A stretch of 64,000 nucleotides of DNA from assembly GCF_001625565.1 (NCBI RefSeq), contig NZ_AUXS01000053.1, positions 62,001 through 126,000 on the forward strand. The letters run 5' to 3'. Below, in pieces: positions 36,192 through 45,285 of the stretch. Under the pieces are notes generated by a model. It did not search any database, was not told where the DNA came from, and was given only the letters and a program-made list of their open reading frames with translations. Numbering within the stretch: position 1 is the first letter of the stretch; each line of letters opens with the position of its first letter. The position numbers were made by a program, and so were the translations under genes. This DNA comes from Pseudoalteromonas luteoviolacea NCIMB 1944. Its GTDB lineage: Bacteria > Pseudomonadota > Gammaproteobacteria > Enterobacterales > Alteromonadaceae.

Positions 36192-37343
36192 ATGGCGAAA
36201 CACTTATTTACTTCAGAGTCAGTTTCTGAAGGCCATCCGGATAAAATTGCGGATCAGATTTCAGATGCAGTATTAGATGCAATTCTTGAGCAAGACCCAA
36301 AGGCACGCGTAGCGTGTGAGACCTACGTTAAAACAGGTATGGTCATGGTTGGTGGTGAAGTAACCACAAGCGCTTGGGTAGACATTGAAGAATTAACACG
36401 TAAAACAGTTCGTGAAATTGGTTATACCCATTCTGATATGGGCTTTGATGCTGACTCTTGCGCAATTTTAAACACCATTGGTAAACAGTCTCCAGACATC
36501 AACCAAGGCGTAGATCGCTCTCGTCCAGAAGAGCAAGGCGCTGGTGACCAGGGTCTGATGTTTGGATATGCGTGTAATGAAACAGACGTTTTAATGCCTG
36601 CACCAATCACCTATTCTCACCGTCTTGTACAGCGCCAAGCAGCTGTACGTAAAGATGGCACTCTGCCGTGGTTACGCCCAGATGCAAAATCACAAGTAAC
36701 TTTTGCATACGAAAATGGTAAACCAGTTGGCATCGACGCAGTTGTACTTTCAACTCAGCACTGTGATTCAGTATCACAAGATGATCTGATTGAAGCTGTA
36801 ATGGAAACAATCATTAAGCCTACACTGCCTGAAGAGCTAATTACCGAAGCGACAAAATTCTTCATCAACCCAACTGGACGCTTTGTTATCGGTGGTCCAA
36901 TGGGTGACTGTGGTCTAACTGGTCGTAAAATCATCGTAGATACATACGGTGGTATGGCAAGACACGGTGGTGGTGCTTTCTCAGGTAAAGATCCATCAAA
37001 AGTAGACCGCTCAGCTGCATATGCAGGTCGTTATGTTGCTAAAAATATTGTAGCGGCAGGCCTTGCTGATAAGTGTGAAATCCAAGTTTCTTATGCTATC
37101 GGTGTAGCTGAACCAACTTCTATCAGCATTGATACTTTTGGTACTGGTAAACTTGAAGAAACACGCCTAATTGAGCTAGTTCGTGAGCATTTTGACCTTC
37201 GTCCATACGGCTTAATCACAATGCTTGATCTAGAGCGTCCAATTTATCAGCCTACTGCTGCATATGGTCACTTTGGTCGTGAAGAGTTCCCTTGGGAAAA
37301 AACTGACAAAGCAGAAGCACTTAAAGCAGCTGCTGGACTTTAA
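36192..37343 (+). CDS. metK: S-adenosylmethionine synthetase
   Basis: Makes SAM from methionine and ATP; tetrameric cytosolic enzyme. The 383 residues match E. coli MetK (384). Signatures: FTSESVSEGHPDKIADQISDAVLD, GAGDQGLMFGYAC, and GGGAFSGKDPSKVDRSAAY, the phosphate loop. The 262-bp divergent region to tkt carries the MetJ box, and close to the start codon there is a GC stem GCGCT/AGCGC followed by seven T (36143-36178) that could act as an attenuator. The ribosome-binding site is weak (GTGAG). Confidence 0.98.
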   Translation: MAKHLFTSESVSEGHPDKIADQISDAVLDAILEQDPKARVACETYVKTGMVMVGGEVTTSAWVDIEELTRKTVREIGYTHSDMGFDADSCAILNTIGKQSPDINQGVDRSRPEEQGAGDQGLMFGYACNETDVLMPAPITYSHRLVQRQAAVRKDGTLPWLRPDAKSQVTFAYENGKPVGIDAVVLSTQHCDSVSQDDLIEAVMETIIKPTLPEELITEATKFFINPTGRFVIGGPMGDCGLTGRKIIVDTYGGMARHGGGAFSGKDPSKVDRSAAYAGRYVAKNIVAAGLADKCEIQVSYAIGVAEPTSISIDTFGTGKLEETRLIELVREHFDLRPYGLITMLDLERPIYQPTAAYGHFGREEFPWEKTDKAEALKAAAGL

Positions 37344-37363
37344 TAGTCTAAACTATGTTAGTA

Positions 37364-37390
37364 AAAAGGCGCTTGTTAAGGCGCCTTTTA
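37364..37390. terminator. bidirectional terminator between metK and the HDOD gene
   Basis: 9-bp stem AAAAGGCGC (37364-37372) with GCGCCTTTT (37381-37389), 8-nt loop; T run on both strands. It lies between the convergent stops. Confidence 0.85.
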
Positions 37391-37396
37391 TATATC

Positions 37397-38242
37397 TTAA
37401 CCAATTAAAAATTCCTCAACATCCTCTTTCATATCCGTGTAATCATCGTCACTCAAATCCAATGCCAACATCACATCATCTCTGAAAGCATGCCAGTCTG
37501 CACAACTTCTAAAGTGTTTAATTTCAAAAGAGAAGTTTTCTGCAAGTTTTAATGTAGCGAGGATTTTCTTTTCAAGATCAGAATCACTATCTTGGAAGAA
37601 GTGCGCATCATGATGACGCAATATAATTTGACATACCCTTTTGGGCAGGTGCCACGAACTCGCCAAGTAATACCCTACAACAGTGTGATTTGTGGGGTAT
37701 TGTTCTGATTCGTATTCTATCAATGAGTGTTCAGGCCGCTGTGTTGCGCGCATTAAAACGTCATTGTAATCCTGAAATCGCATAGCCATTGCAGGGATCC
37801 CTGCATCGTGAAATAGTCCAAGCAACTGTAAATCTTCGATGGGGACAGGTGTTTTAGTCTGTTTTCCAATGAGCATGGCCACTTGTGATATGTCGGACGC
37901 ACTATCCCAAAAGCGCTGCAGTGATATACAGCAATCATCTTGCTCAAATGCACTCTTGAGTAGATGCCCTGTCACGACTTGTGTAATGCAATTCATGCCT
38001 AAAAACATCACAGCTTGCTTTATATCTGTTATCGTCCTCGACATGCCATAAGCTGGGGAATTAATGACTTTCAATACAGCAGCAGAAGTCGCAACATCTT
38101 CTGTAATGATCTCTGCTACACGACTTAACTCAGGTTCATCTTGATTCAGCTCATTTTGTAAACTTTGCAGTATTTCCGGTTTGGCAGGCAAATTGAAACC
38201 AGACCGTAAGTCAGCTAAGACTTTGTCATCAATATCTATCAT
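37397..38242 (-). CDS. HDOD domain protein
   Basis: A 281-residue protein that is almost entirely an HDOD domain, the HD-related output domain found in signalling proteins. Matches: LPAKPEILQSLQNEL, AEIITEDVATSAAVLKVINSPAYGMSRTITDIKQAVMFLGMNCI, GLFHDAGIPAMAMRF and NHTVVGYYLASSWHLP. The HD pair in FHDAG is kept, but the remaining metal ligands of true HD phosphohydrolases are not obvious, as usual for HDOD. The C terminus is very acidic (DLSDDDYTDMKEDVEEF). An AGGTGA site precedes the ATG. There is no fused receiver or GGDEF domain, so its partner is unknown. Confidence 0.9.
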   Translation of the reverse strand: MIDIDDKVLADLRSGFNLPAKPEILQSLQNELNQDEPELSRVAEIITEDVATSAAVLKVINSPAYGMSRTITDIKQAVMFLGMNCITQVVTGHLLKSAFEQDDCCISLQRFWDSASDISQVAMLIGKQTKTPVPIEDLQLLGLFHDAGIPAMAMRFQDYNDVLMRATQRPEHSLIEYESEQYPTNHTVVGYYLASSWHLPKRVCQIILRHHDAHFFQDSDSDLEKKILATLKLAENFSFEIKHFRSCADWHAFRDDVMLALDLSDDDYTDMKEDVEEFLIG

Positions 38243-38560
38243 AGGTCACCTATGTGGTGGCATTGATTTTAGTGTAGTAGATGAAATTTGACCTGTCGCG
38301 ACTATTTAATAAACTCCAACAATCTCCGATTAACGGCCGATAGTCACTTTGCTACAAACCATTTAACCAACTATTGATGCAGTATTTATACACAGGGATA
38401 AAATTTAAATTACTATCTATTGGTTTGAAAATTCGCGCTTTTTTTAAAGGGGGGCAAATTCACACGAGAAAAACATCAAAGCGCTTGCGAATTTACTAAG
38501 CATGTAAGTTTGAAAGTAGAGTGCTAGAACACACCCTACCTTTATCACGGAATTAACAGT
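38243..38560. other. 318-bp gene-free region between the HDOD and CYTH-CHAD genes
   Basis: It should hold the HDOD promoter on the minus strand. An imperfect inverted repeat is visible: AAATTCGCGCTTT at 38429-38441 pairs with AAAGCG (38478-38483) and CGAATTT (38488-38494), with four extra bases CTTG in the right arm. No gene or clear terminator was seen. Confidence 0.5.
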
Positions 38561-40078
38561 CTACCAATAGGGTTCACAATTGATAGATGCTTGTCTACTT
38601 TGCTCCATGGCACTTATTAAAAAATCTGACTTTTGCTGAAGCCAAGTAAGTATATCTGAAAATGACTGAGCATCTTGGCCCTCACACAAACGCTTCAAAT
38701 AGTGCAGCGTTTCTAATTCATAGATACCAGCAAGAATATCCATCCAAGGCGCTCTAAAGCTATGCCTCTCCCCTTCCTCAAAAAGTGCACCAAAGCAATT
38801 GCCACTTAGCAACATTTCCTCAATATGAGGTCTTGTTTGTACATATTGTTCGACTGCCATCGCTTGTTTGTCCGGAAACATGCCCCTGAGTTTTTTCCAC
38901 TCTTGGTCAAATGTTTTTTTGGTCATACCACGAACACTGCTTTGGGCCGACTTAATTGCATTTTGATCCCAGTTTTGACGCCAGCTTTTCTCTATCAGCC
39001 ATCGTGTGAGTGACAGCAACAATTTGTTGTAACGCGGGCAGTGAAACAGATCTTCTAAATCAGTTTTTGTCGGTTGTACGCTCTTTAAATCATCAATTAT
39101 TTGCGACAATTCAGGCGCATTATGGATGCGCTTATAATAAGCGTGACGTTTAGAGGTGTATGTTTTCAAATAAATAGCACTCTCAACCCACTCAAGCTCA
39201 CCCAACAGCCATTTTAATTCCTTGCGAAGACTATCCGTGGTTTCCTTTGCTACAAATTCCTCAAACAGCCAAAAAGCATGTCTGACTAAACGTACCCCAT
39301 CAATAATGCGCTTCAACGTTTTTAAACTCGGCTCGTTGACGTAGCATTGCTCATGTTTTTGCACAAGTTCAATGGCATAGTTAACTGTTTTTATAAATGC
39401 TTGCTCTTGATTCATGTCACCAGACAAAGGCACAAAACCAATTTCACTGTTTGGTTGCAGTGGCATATCATCTGCCAACCTGTAACCTCTTGCCGCTTTC
39501 GAATAAAAACCTAATCGCATACCAACTTGTGACACAAGCTGCTCTGCCAATAAAAAGAGGTCCGTACGCTCACCTTCAACCAGTTCAATTTCAAGTTCAG
39601 AAATAGGCTCTGACTTACCGCTTGCAGAGACCTCTCCTTTATCCAATACCACCTCAATCAAACTGCCAGCGTCAGTTTCGATTAGCCACGTTCGACGAAT
39701 AAAATTGGTCGTAAAAATAGGAAAGAGGTTTTCTGAAATAGGCTCTAAACGCATTCCCATCGGCCAAATAGCCGTGTCGAATGCAAAAATATCTGGTTTT
39801 CTACCATTTAGCGGAAGGTTGTACTCTGGACGCTGGTGAAGACCACCCAACACTTCTCCCGAAAGTTTGATTGTTTGCTCACATTCGTCATTTACACATC
39901 GCGTACGCAAACCAATATCAAGCGCTCTTAGCTCTCTGCTGGGCGTATCGTAGTATGCATTTTCAAGATTTTTCGCCGGCTTATTATTAACCCGCTTCGC
40001 AAACTGTGTGATCAATGCTGGAATAAGCGGAACTTCATTATCTGAAACCAAAAACTTCAGTTCTATTTCAGTGTCCAT
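38561..40078 (-). CDS. CYTH-CHAD domain inorganic triphosphatase (YgiF type)
   Basis: Two-domain protein of 505 residues. The N-terminal CYTH domain (1 to about 200) opens with EIELKF, the ExExK motif that defines triphosphate tunnel enzymes, and has RTRCVNDECEQTIKLSGE and ISELEIELVEG for the acidic and basic tunnel residues. The C-terminal CHAD domain (about 220-480) is helical with conserved histidines (RHAFWLF, YTSKRHAYYKRIHN) and probably binds polyphosphate. E. coli YgiF hydrolyses inorganic triphosphate. The open frame runs up to 40195, but the ATG at 40078 gives the motif at residues 4-8, as expected. Its neighbour is the YgiM-like gene, divergent, as ygiF and ygiM are near each other in E. 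coli. Confidence 0.9.
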   Translation of the reverse strand: MDTEIELKFLVSDNEVPLIPALITQFAKRVNNKPAKNLENAYYDTPSRELRALDIGLRTRCVNDECEQTIKLSGEVLGGLHQRPEYNLPLNGRKPDIFAFDTAIWPMGMRLEPISENLFPIFTTNFIRRTWLIETDAGSLIEVVLDKGEVSASGKSEPISELEIELVEGERTDLFLLAEQLVSQVGMRLGFYSKAARGYRLADDMPLQPNSEIGFVPLSGDMNQEQAFIKTVNYAIELVQKHEQCYVNEPSLKTLKRIIDGVRLVRHAFWLFEEFVAKETTDSLRKELKWLLGELEWVESAIYLKTYTSKRHAYYKRIHNAPELSQIIDDLKSVQPTKTDLEDLFHCPRYNKLLLSLTRWLIEKSWRQNWDQNAIKSAQSSVRGMTKKTFDQEWKKLRGMFPDKQAMAVEQYVQTRPHIEEMLLSGNCFGALFEEGERHSFRAPWMDILAGIYELETLHYLKRLCEGQDAQSFSDILTWLQQKSDFLISAMEQSRQASINCEPYW

Positions 40079-40418
40079 TAGGGGGTAGGTTACCTTTATA
40101 AAATGAGAACGTTCAAAATATACAATGACACCTAATTTTGCAATCTTTTTACCTCCAATAAGCGCAAACTTCGATGTTTTGATCACATACTTCAATCTTT
40201 TCTATTCAGCGACCTGTTAATTGGATCATTATTTCGCCCCATTCGATTAAGGCAAACCACCGCTGCGATAAACGCAACATTCGGGACTGGGAAATCAGTA
40301 GTTACGAATGCTAACAAATAAAAAATCGCGATTGTCCTTTAAGCTCTTGCCAAGCGCTTTTGAAAGCCATACTATTTTGATAAATTCATATAAACCTTAA
40401 AAAAATAAGGGCTCGCGA
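40079..40418. other. 340-bp divergent intergenic region
   Basis: Between the CYTH-CHAD gene (minus) and the YgiM-like gene (plus), so it should contain both promoters. It is AT-rich. I saw no operator, hairpin or small gene that I can support. Confidence 0.5.
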
Positions 40419-41042
40419 ATGATAAGACACCTCGCACTGCCGCTTTTGTTTGTTTTTGCACCATTTACGCTTTGTGCACAAGAAGTCGATGATGCAGCAC
40501 CCCAGGAGCAAACGGCACAGCAGAACACGCCAAATGGCTTTATTGTTGATAACCTTTACTTATTTTTACACTCAGGCCCTGGCAAAAATTACCGTATTTT
40601 AGGCTCCGTAGAAGCCGGTACTGCAGTGCAAATCACCAATGAACAAGAGAACGACTTTGTCCGTATAATAGATAGTAAAAATAGAAGTGGCTGGGTCGAG
40701 TCAAAATTTGTCACTGCTGAAGCTGGACTCAAACAGCAAGTTGGTGATTTAAGCAGCTCTTTAGCTCAAGCAGAGCAACAGCTTAACGCCCTAAAAGAGT
40801 CGGTCCCTCAATTACAAAATGACTACGATTTACTGGAAGCCCAAAATACTGAGTTACAAAAAACAATCGCAGATCTCAATACACAATTGACACAACAAGC
40901 TCAAGAAAACCAAAACCAAATTAAAGCAGAGCAGCATACCCTGCTGTCTTATGGCGGTATTATTGCGCTGTCAGGACTGATCTTGGGTGTACTCCTGACA
41001 TTATTCTTGTCGCGTAGAAAAAGATACGATGGCTGGAGCTAA
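40419..41042 (+). CDS. SH3 domain protein of the YgiM/TIGR04211 family
   Basis: A 207-residue envelope protein. Signal peptide MIRHLALPLLFVFAPFTLCAQ, bacterial SH3 domain at about 40-100 (DNLYLFLHSGPGKNYRILGSVEAGTAVQI, SGWVESKFV), a coiled coil at about 103-168 rich in Gln, Leu and Glu, and a C-terminal transmembrane helix (GGIIALSGLILGVLLTLFL) followed by RRKRYDGWS. This order is typical of the family, which likely projects SH3 domains into the periplasm; the molecular role is unknown. Followed by a strong hairpin terminator. Confidence 0.9.
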   Translation: MIRHLALPLLFVFAPFTLCAQEVDDAAPQEQTAQQNTPNGFIVDNLYLFLHSGPGKNYRILGSVEAGTAVQITNEQENDFVRIIDSKNRSGWVESKFVTAEAGLKQQVGDLSSSLAQAEQQLNALKESVPQLQNDYDLLEAQNTELQKTIADLNTQLTQQAQENQNQIKAEQHTLLSYGGIIALSGLILGVLLTLFLSRRKRYDGWS

Positions 41043-41055
41043 TTTCACCTATAAA

Positions 41056-41084
41056 AAACCCACTTTGTTGAACAAAGTGGGTTT
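41056..41084. terminator. bidirectional terminator after the YgiM-like gene
   Basis: Inverted repeat AAACCCACTTTGTT/AACAAAGTGGGTTT (41056-41069 with 41071-41084). A T-rich tail is present on the minus strand (TTTTTTAT) and a shorter one on plus. Serves the convergent genes on both sides. Confidence 0.85.
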
Positions 41085-41087
41085 AAA

Positions 41088-41453
41088 TTAAATAACGAAT
41101 ATCATTAGAGTTGAAAAAATCACGGTACCCAAAGAGAAGAAAATTACTCCCATATCAGCTAAAAACCGATCACATAGAAGCTCCCTTAATGTTACATCCT
41201 CTAACTTCGTCAATTCACCTAACGACGAAAATGCTGCTAAATTGTTCACAAACGCCGCTTGTCTACCGATATCAAACCGATCAAGTGAAAGTTGTTTATA
41301 AAATCCAGGGTAAGTAGAAGAAACGTAACTTTCTATTCTCATGAGTTTATTGTTACTCACTCTTCTACAAAATAATGCCCCAGCAAAACTACATACTATT
41401 AGAAACAGATATGCCAAGTACCACCTCCTTGCCATGACGATACCTGTTCCCAT
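41088..41453 (-). CDS. small two-helix membrane protein of unknown function
   Basis: 121 residues with a hydrophobic helix near each end: WYLAYLFLIVCSFAGALFC and MGVIFFSLGTVIFSTLMIFVI. The middle of about 65 residues is soluble and charged (YPGFYKQLSLDRFDIGRQAAFVNNLAAF). I do not recognise a family. Start is uncertain: the ATG at 41435 (MARRWYLAY) would remove six residues; neither ATG has a clear ribosome-binding site. It is flanked by a terminator downstream and lies 70 bp downstream of the FKBP gene on the same strand. Confidence 0.65.
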   Translation of the reverse strand: MGTGIVMARRWYLAYLFLIVCSFAGALFCRRVSNNKLMRIESYVSSTYPGFYKQLSLDRFDIGRQAAFVNNLAAFSSLGELTKLEDVTLRELLCDRFLADMGVIFFSLGTVIFSTLMIFVI

Positions 41454-41523
41454 TTAAATCACAATGTAGATAAAATGCAAGCTAAAAATAATACAAGTTA
41501 CACAAATCTTAAACCTTTATGTG

Positions 41524-42003
41524 CTAATTAATTGCAATAAGTTCAACTTCAAAAATCAACAGCGAACCCGCACCAATATTACCTGTCGCTCTATTTCCAT
41601 AGGCTAGATCAGGATGAATAAAGAGTCGAAACTTATCACCCTCTACCATAAGCTGCAGTGCCTCAGTCCAGCCCGCAATTACTTGTTTAGGGCTAAAGCT
41701 GATGGCTTGCCCTCGATCTACAGAGCTGTCAAAAACCATTCCATTGATTAAAGTTCCATGATAGTGAACACGTACACTATCATTGATTGTCGGGAAAGTA
41801 TTTCCATCTCCCTTCTCTAATATTTCATATTGCAAACCGCTTTCTGTTGTGATCACACCTTCTTTTTTTGCATTCGATACTAAAAATTTCTCAGCATCCA
41901 AGCGATTTATTTGCGCAATTTGATTTTGCTTTTGACTATTATTAAAAATAAACCATGCCAGTCCAAAGACTAATATGGCGACCAAAATACTGGTTATAGA
42001 CAT
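41524..42003 (-). CDS. membrane-anchored FKBP-type peptidyl-prolyl isomerase
   Basis: A 159-residue protein with one N-terminal membrane anchor (SILVAILVFGLAWFIF), a short linker, and an FKBP domain from about 55 to the end. Active-site residues are visible in VRVHYHGTLINGMVFDSSVDRGQ, VIAGWTEALQLMVEGDKFRLFIHPDLAYG and GSLLIFEVELI. It probably acts on the periplasmic side as a proline isomerase. A TAGGAGT site precedes the ATG. It lies 8 bp downstream of the LonB-like protease gene and is almost certainly co-transcribed with it. Confidence 0.92.
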   Translation of the reverse strand: MSITSILVAILVFGLAWFIFNNSQKQNQIAQINRLDAEKFLVSNAKKEGVITTESGLQYEILEKGDGNTFPTINDSVRVHYHGTLINGMVFDSSVDRGQAISFSPKQVIAGWTEALQLMVEGDKFRLFIHPDLAYGNRATGNIGAGSLLIFEVELIAIN

Positions 42004-42011
42004 AACTACTC

Positions 42012-44423
42012 CTACTCAGTGTCTTCAGATGATTCTTTTTCTTCGCCGTTTACTACCTGCGCTATCTGCTCAAGTCTCGCTAATGCTAGTTGATTGATGG
42101 TTCCTTTAGGATATTTCCCCTGATTAACCTTTCCAGCGGGCACATTCATTAAAATCTCTAGCGCTTCGTCAACACTTTTAACCGCAAACAAATTAAATTT
42201 GTTGCTTGCAATTGCCTCAACAACTTCATCTTCTAACACTAAGTTTATTAAATTAGAATGGGGAATTATCACCCCTTGATTGCCCGTCAGGCCTCGCATC
42301 TTACAGAGTTTAAAAAAGCCTTCTACTTTTTCATTAACACCGCCGACCGCCTGCACTTCACCATGCTGATTAATAGAGCCCGTCAACGCCAGAGACTGCT
42401 CAATAGGTAACTGAGTAATGGCAGAAATCAAGCCACATAATTCAGCCAGTGAGGCACTGTCCCCATCTATATAGCCATAGCTTTGTTCAATCGCTATATT
42501 TGCACTCAAAGTTAAACTAAACTGCTGCGCATACTTATTACCCAGATAACCTGTCAGCAACATAACGCCCTTTGAATGAATTGATTTGCCAAGTTCAGCT
42601 TCTCGTTCAACATCAATCACACCGTCTGAGCCCGCATAAACTGTTGCCGTGATCCGTGCTGGTGTACCAAATGCCGTATCGCCTATGTGCAATACGGTCA
42701 GTCCATTTACCTTACCGACCGCTTGACCTTGTGTGGCGATTAATGTGTGTCCTTCCTCTATATCACTTAGCATATTTTCGCTAAGTTGGCCGGTGCGGTA
42801 TTGTTTGCCCAGTAAGGCCTCTGTAATATGATGGTCGTCGATCATCTCTTCACCATCTTGTTTAGCGTAATAGCTAGCTTCTGCCACCAGCTCAAGTACA
42901 TCTGCAAAGCGTGCAGATAATTTGCTGCGGTGCTCAGCTTGGCGATAGCTAAACTTCAAGAGTCTAACTAGCGCTTCTGCTGTCAGGCCGCAATTTAAAG
43001 TTTGCTCGCAATACTCTTGAACTTTAGTTACAAACTGGTACTGCAACCTATCGCTAGAAGGCAAATAATAATCAAAGTCAGCAAGCACTCTAAAAAGTTC
43101 TCCAAACTCTTCATCATACTCACTAATGGTGTAGTACAGATCTCGAGAACCCAGTAAGATAATTTTCACATCCATGGGGATCAACTGAGGTTTTAGGGTA
43201 AAGCTACTTCCCACAGAGCTATCTTGAAATGGCAAATCATTTTTAATTTGATGTGTTTTTAATGACAGTTTGAGGCCGTCCCACACTTGCGGAGACGCTA
43301 ATACTTTATCCGCATCCATAATTAAATATCCGCCATTTGCCCGATGCAGAGCGCCGGCTTGAATAGAGCGATAGCTGGTGATCAGCGAACCCTGTGCGCT
43401 TTCATATTCGATCTTACCAAATATATTGCCAAATGTTGGGTTGGGTTCATACACCACCGGTGCAGGCGCCCCTTCTTTGTATTCAATTAAAATATTTGGT
43501 GCAAAGAAATCCGTCAGCATGCCTTTGGCATCGAAATCTTCTTTTTGCTCGTCAGAGCCTGCCGAGTCATCATCCAGCCAATCCAAAACTGCTTCAACTA
43601 TTTCAACACGAAGATCTTTTAAGTAACGGATCACTCCAATGTGGCTGGCATATTTATGCTCAAGCGCTTTAAGCAGCGGCTTAGTCGCAAGCTCAATCGT
43701 GGTCTTTTTCAATTTTCTGAGCTTTTCTGAGGACTCTCGCTTCCACCGAGGTAGCTCGATAAGCGCTTCGATTAAGCCATCTTCTAACTCGTCAATGGCT
43801 TCGTAAAACTGCGTCTGAACTTGTTCATCAAGTCCTGCGAATTCATTTTCATCTAGCTGTTTACCGTTGACCACAGGCACAAAGCTGACGGCCCCGTTTT
43901 CCTCTAGCATAATCACGCTTTTATTCATCGCCAGCTGCTCAACCGCTGTCAATGCCGTATTGTACTTATTGTCAAAATCTCTATCGATTGACTTTTTCTT
44001 GCGCTGATAGCCAGGGTTGTCAAATGCAGCGGGAAAGGTGTCCACAACTTCGTCCAAAAACGCATCAATATCATCAGCAAGTTGGCGGCTTTCGCCCGGC
44101 TGCATGAACATAGTGATAGGCTCTCTGTGGTCGTCATAATTATTGACGTATAGCCACTCTTTAGGTGTCGGACGTGTGTTGCTATGCGCTTCTAATTTGT
44201 CCTTGACCATAGTAAAGCGGCCTGTAGCTGCTTCGCCCATGACAAATACGTTGTATCCAGGCAGTTCCATACCAAGGGCAAAATCGAGCGCACTTTGAGC
44301 ACGTTGTTGTCCTATAAAAGGTAAAGACTCGGGATAAGGGTTTTGCATACATGATCGAATATGTTGCAATGAAACAGTCGGTGTCAGCTGCTCCGAACAC
44401 AGTGGCTTAATTGTTTTAGTCAT
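42012..44423 (-). CDS. LonB-like ATP-dependent protease (YcbZ type)
   Basis: An 803-residue protein of the Lon family that lacks the N-terminal LAN substrate domain, like E. coli YcbZ. The AAA region has FVMGEAATGRFTMVKDKL where a Walker A lysine would be (Arg instead), and GGYLIMDADKVLASPQVWDGLKLSL as the Walker B region. The C-terminal S16 peptidase domain has the catalytic dyad in DGDSASLAELCGLISAI (Ser) and GGVNEKVEGFFKLC (Lys). The protease centre therefore looks intact while the ATP site is altered. The FKBP gene follows 8 bp downstream. Substrates are unknown; a protein quality-control role is inferred from family. Confidence 0.92.
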   Translation of the reverse strand: MTKTIKPLCSEQLTPTVSLQHIRSCMQNPYPESLPFIGQQRAQSALDFALGMELPGYNVFVMGEAATGRFTMVKDKLEAHSNTRPTPKEWLYVNNYDDHREPITMFMQPGESRQLADDIDAFLDEVVDTFPAAFDNPGYQRKKKSIDRDFDNKYNTALTAVEQLAMNKSVIMLEENGAVSFVPVVNGKQLDENEFAGLDEQVQTQFYEAIDELEDGLIEALIELPRWKRESSEKLRKLKKTTIELATKPLLKALEHKYASHIGVIRYLKDLRVEIVEAVLDWLDDDSAGSDEQKEDFDAKGMLTDFFAPNILIEYKEGAPAPVVYEPNPTFGNIFGKIEYESAQGSLITSYRSIQAGALHRANGGYLIMDADKVLASPQVWDGLKLSLKTHQIKNDLPFQDSSVGSSFTLKPQLIPMDVKIILLGSRDLYYTISEYDEEFGELFRVLADFDYYLPSSDRLQYQFVTKVQEYCEQTLNCGLTAEALVRLLKFSYRQAEHRSKLSARFADVLELVAEASYYAKQDGEEMIDDHHITEALLGKQYRTGQLSENMLSDIEEGHTLIATQGQAVGKVNGLTVLHIGDTAFGTPARITATVYAGSDGVIDVEREAELGKSIHSKGVMLLTGYLGNKYAQQFSLTLSANIAIEQSYGYIDGDSASLAELCGLISAITQLPIEQSLALTGSINQHGEVQAVGGVNEKVEGFFKLCKMRGLTGNQGVIIPHSNLINLVLEDEVVEAIASNKFNLFAVKSVDEALEILMNVPAGKVNQGKYPKGTINQLALARLEQIAQVVNGEEKESSEDTE

Positions 44424-44470
44424 TCCTGGTTTCTTTATTGTTCACACTTCGAAATACAATGTTGTGTTGT

Positions 44471-44929
44471 TTAAGGTGTCAGCGCCTTGCGCAAAAATGT
44501 ATCGTGTCCGCATTCGCTGCAAGCCTTTATCTCAAGAGTGTGATAAACATCGGTTTTATTCCCGCAATTCTTACACACTAATTGCCCCAATGCTATCCAT
44601 TCACCTTCTTTATAAACGCCATCGTGTGCAAAATCAGACATCAAAGCTTGCCACTCAAGCTGCGTTCTGTCTTCTAAATAAGCTAACTCGTATAATATTG
44701 ATTCTTTAAACTCTTCCCAAGCAACACCTTGGTAATGATCGCGATGCTGTGAAATATGCTGTAGATCACGTTTGAAATAATGCTTGTAGTCATTGAGCTT
44801 GTTTTTGCCAAATTCACGCCACCTCTGCTCTTCCTTAATAAATTCATCGGCCATCTTTTTCAGCTCGTGCTCTTTCACATCTTTAAACCATTTGGAAAAA
44901 TCATCAAGCCAATGTTTATAATCTGCCAT
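44471..44929 (-). CDS. ybeL: YbeL-type zinc-ribbon protein (DUF1451)
   Basis: 152-residue cytosolic protein, mostly charged helices in the first 110 residues (HELKKMADEFIKEEQRWREF), then a zinc ribbon: LVCKNCGNKTDVYHTLEIKACSECGHD, four cysteines as two CxxC pairs. This matches the E. coli YbeL family, and its place divergent from leuS is the same as in E. coli. Function is unknown. An AGGAGG site gives the start. It is 48 bp upstream of the LonB-like gene on the same strand. Confidence 0.9.
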   Translation of the reverse strand: MADYKHWLDDFSKWFKDVKEHELKKMADEFIKEEQRWREFGKNKLNDYKHYFKRDLQHISQHRDHYQGVAWEEFKESILYELAYLEDRTQLEWQALMSDFAHDGVYKEGEWIALGQLVCKNCGNKTDVYHTLEIKACSECGHDTFLRKALTP

Positions 44930-45285
44930 GTTGCCTCCTGTTCATCTACATCTAGTCACAGCGGGAAGCCCCAACCTCTTACGTCACGTATTTGCGTTAT
45001 CGTGTCCAGCCAAACACGTAAACGAAACCCATGATTGCCGACGCTGATACAACACCTGTTGAACACTTTCACATTGCATATTCAGAGTATAGAGCACTCC
45101 GCCAAAAGGGCCACGAGCCCAACAATAAAAGACATTTTCAACGTCTTTTATTGTTGGGCAATTTAAATTGACATAAATATGATTATTCCGTGCAAATTGC
45201 CCATCATATGCTGTGATCAGGCTAAGTTTTCGGGTATGCTATTGACCAATTTTACAATCAGTTTGCAAGAAGTCTGGAAACGTCA
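44930..45285. other. 356-bp region upstream of leuS with a 17-bp perfect inverted repeat
   Basis: It separates the divergent ybeL-like gene and leuS. It contains a perfect 17-bp inverted repeat at 45117-45133 and 45143-45159 with a 9-nt loop. Because both flanking genes point outward, it is not a terminator of either. A TTGACA hexamer follows at 45168-45173, without a good minus-10 at 16-18 bp. No small gene or tRNA was seen. Confidence 0.6.
45117..45159. repeat. 17-bp perfect inverted repeat upstream of leuS
   Basis: Arms at 45117-45133 and 45143-45159 (left arm begins GCCCAACAATAAAAGAC) are exact reverse complements; the loop is ATTTTCAAC. It could form a strong RNA hairpin in the leuS leader if transcription starts upstream, or be a binding site or remnant of a small repeat element. 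Confidence 0.85.

Noticed and set aside
43378..43672. Overlapping plus-strand frames inside the LonB-like gene
   Set aside because: Two frames in different phases both antisense to the protease; neither has a start signal.
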